In this document: piece by piece, positions 55,684 to 56,212 of the stretch | Position numbering within the stretch: the stretch's first letter is position 1 | How the letters are laid out: every line of letters starts with the position of its first letter | Source of the DNA: an uncultured Flavobacteriaceae bacterium | Lineage (GTDB): Bacteria > Bacteroidota > Bacteroidia > Flavobacteriales > Flavobacteriaceae | DNA length: 56,212 nucleotides | Reading direction: 5' to 3' | Assembly: GCA_905182835.1 (NCBI GenBank) | Contig: CAJJDI010000018.1 | Coordinates: 1-56,212 of the forward strand | Position numbers and translations under genes: made by a program | The notes under the pieces: generated by a model | Told to the model about the DNA's origin: nothing | What the model saw: the letters and a program-made list of their open reading frames with translations, nothing else | Database searches by the model: none

Positions 55684-55772
55684 GGAGAGGTGCCTGAGTG
55701 GCCGAAAGGAACGGTTTGCTAAATCGTCGTAGGTGGAAACATTTACCCAGGGTTCGAATCCCTGTCTCTCCA
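55684..55772 (+). tRNA. tRNA-Ser (GCT anticodon)
   Basis: A class II tRNA of 89 nt with a long variable arm. Acceptor GGAGAGG pairs with TCTCTCC, the anticodon loop is TTGCTAA (anticodon GCT, reading AGC/AGT), and the T-arm is CAGGG-TTCGAAT-CCCTG. The discriminator appears to be A, and CCA is not encoded. Confidence 0.95.
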
Positions 55773-55777
55773 CGCTA

Positions 55778-55852
55778 CGGGGTGTAGCGTAGCCCGGTTA
55801 TCGCGCCGCGTTTGGGACGCGGAGGTCGCAGGTTCGAATCCTGCCACCCCGA
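55778..55852 (+). tRNA. tRNA-Pro (TGG anticodon)
   Basis: A 75-nt cloverleaf. Acceptor CGGGGTG pairs with CACCCCG, the anticodon stem CCGCG/CGCGG encloses TTTGGGA (anticodon TGG), and the T-loop is TTCGAAT. It begins 5 nt after the serine tRNA, so both are cut from one transcript. CCA is not encoded. Confidence 0.95.
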
Positions 55853-55880
55853 CATAGTTGTCGTAGCAACTTAAAACTAC

Positions 55881-55954
55881 GGGCTCTTAGCTCAGCTGGA
55901 TAGAGCACCTCCCTTCTAAGGAGGCGGTCGAAGGTTCGAATCCTTCAGGGCTCA
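55881..55954 (+). tRNA. tRNA-Arg (TCT anticodon)
   Basis: A 74-nt cloverleaf. Acceptor GGGCTCT pairs with AGGGCTC (with G-T wobbles), the anticodon stem CCTCC/GGAGG encloses CTTCTAA (anticodon TCT, reading AGA/AGG), and the T-arm is GAAGG-TTCGAAT-CCTTC. CCA is not encoded. Arg-TCT genes are common targets of tyrosine-integrase elements. Confidence 0.95.
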
Positions 55955-55956
55955 CT

Positions 55957-55988
55957 TAAAACCTTACCTTAATCGGTAGGGTTTTTTT
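55957..55988 (+). terminator. intrinsic terminator of the tRNA operon
   Basis: AAACCTTACC (55959-55968 region) pairs with GGTAGGGTTT across the loop TTAATC, with one T-G wobble, followed by a T-run to about 55988. It starts right after the arginine tRNA. Confidence 0.85.
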
Positions 55989-56024
55989 GTTGGGTATAAC
56001 CGAGTAATAGTATGGTTTTACAAC

Positions 56025-56078
56025 AATAAATACTTCTCTTAAAATCACTTAACACTATGGTGAATCTAAGTATTTATT
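56025..56078. repeat. 11-bp perfect inverted repeat downstream of the tRNA operon
   Basis: AATAAATACTT at 56025-56035 is the exact reverse complement of AAGTATTTATT at 56068-56078. The 32-nt interval contains a smaller TCAC/GTGA pairing. It is not followed by a U-run on the plus strand, so it is not a usual terminator. Purpose unknown; see the adjoining direct repeats. Confidence 0.6.
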
Positions 56079-56094
56079 TTAAATTAATTATAAT

Positions 56095-56116
56095 TTTGAC
56101 ACACATTTGACACACA
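56095..56116. repeat. two tandem copies of TTTGACACACA
   Basis: TTTGACACACA at 56095-56105 and again at 56106-56116 with no gap and no mismatch, followed by a T-run. Short direct repeats beside a tRNA gene recall arm-type binding sites of tyrosine integrases, but no integrase gene is visible before the window ends. The rest of 55989-56212 has no open frame or RNA that I can support. Confidence 0.6.
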
Positions 56117-56212
56117 TTTTTTAAGAAGTAATTATAAAACGGTCAAGTTGTTGTGAAAAAAACCCAAAACAGTCACCCCAAAAGTTTTATAAATCTAAAC
56201 CCCCTTTCTAAA

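Noticed and set aside
1-56212. CRISPR arrays, insertion sequences, prophage, toxin-antitoxin or restriction genes
   Set aside because: No spaced direct repeats, transposase, phage structural gene or small paired toxin genes were found on reading the window; the only notable repeats are at 56025-56116.

Overview
The window is about 56 kb of a very AT-rich chromosome from a member of the Bacteroidota, most likely a streamlined, probably marine member of the Flavobacteriia. The evidence is the type IX secretion gene porQ, a TonB-dependent receptor with a carboxypeptidase-like N-terminal domain, families largely restricted to Bacteroidota (DUF4294, DUF6452, DUF6048, DUF3822), promoters of the Bacteroidota type (TTG, about 20 nt, TAnnTTTG), and almost no Shine-Dalgarno sequences. 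Nearly all of it is core chromosome. I see no insertion sequence, prophage, CRISPR array, defence island or biosynthetic cluster.

Layout. 1-5.6 kb: end of a DUF4294 gene, a ZIP-type transporter with a methyltransferase, a THUMP RNA methyltransferase, then rlmD with two small envelope proteins. 5.6-12.2 kb: ornithine aminotransferase, a cysteine desulfurase, a TonB-dependent receptor and an M23 peptidase. 12.3-18.2 kb: a coiled-coil protein, zapA, a 6S RNA and rny, facing xerD; then aroQ, lpdA and msrB. 18.3-26 kb: an MFS transporter, lon-porQ-cmk, and rpsA with a structured leader and a strong terminator. 26-32 kb: pyrR-pyrB-rnz, pdxH-ppx/gppA, dnaX, and the RNase P RNA. 32-40.2 kb: rsmD with DUF3822 and a membrane protein, a RecD-like helicase, kdsB, an acyltransferase, a DNA glycosylase, a YebC protein, a sugar-nucleotide SDR without a standard start codon, and gcvT. 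40.3-55.6 kb: M1 peptidase, TlpA-like lipoprotein, hutH, clpC, gyrA, a TPR protein, an NlpC/P60 hydrolase, a thiolase and a 7TM-HD phosphodiesterase. 55.6-56.2 kb: a Ser-Pro-Arg tRNA operon followed by unexplained inverted and direct repeats.

How it works together. Several neighbourhoods share a theme: RNA maturation and modification (RNase P RNA, RNase Z, RNase Y, RlmD, RsmD, a THUMP methyltransferase), protein quality control (Lon, ClpC, MsrB), pyrimidine supply (PyrR, PyrB, Cmk) and envelope biogenesis (PorQ, KdsB, M23, NlpC/P60, DUF6452/DUF6048). The genome is compact: of ten convergent protein-gene pairs, six overlap at their 3' ends by 4-12 nt, three are 0-3 nt apart, and only aroQ/lpdA is separated (260 nt). 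Clear hairpin-plus-U-tract terminators were seen only after RNA genes and rpsA.

The observations most worth following are a 10-A run in dnaX exactly where slippage would make a short gamma-type clamp loader subunit, an SDR gene that seems to need an ATT start directly behind gcvT, a nested stem structure in the rpsA leader, the paired repeats behind the tRNA operon, and a two-gene unit (possible actin-like DUF3822 plus a membrane protein) that faintly resembles part of a pilus or secretion platform.
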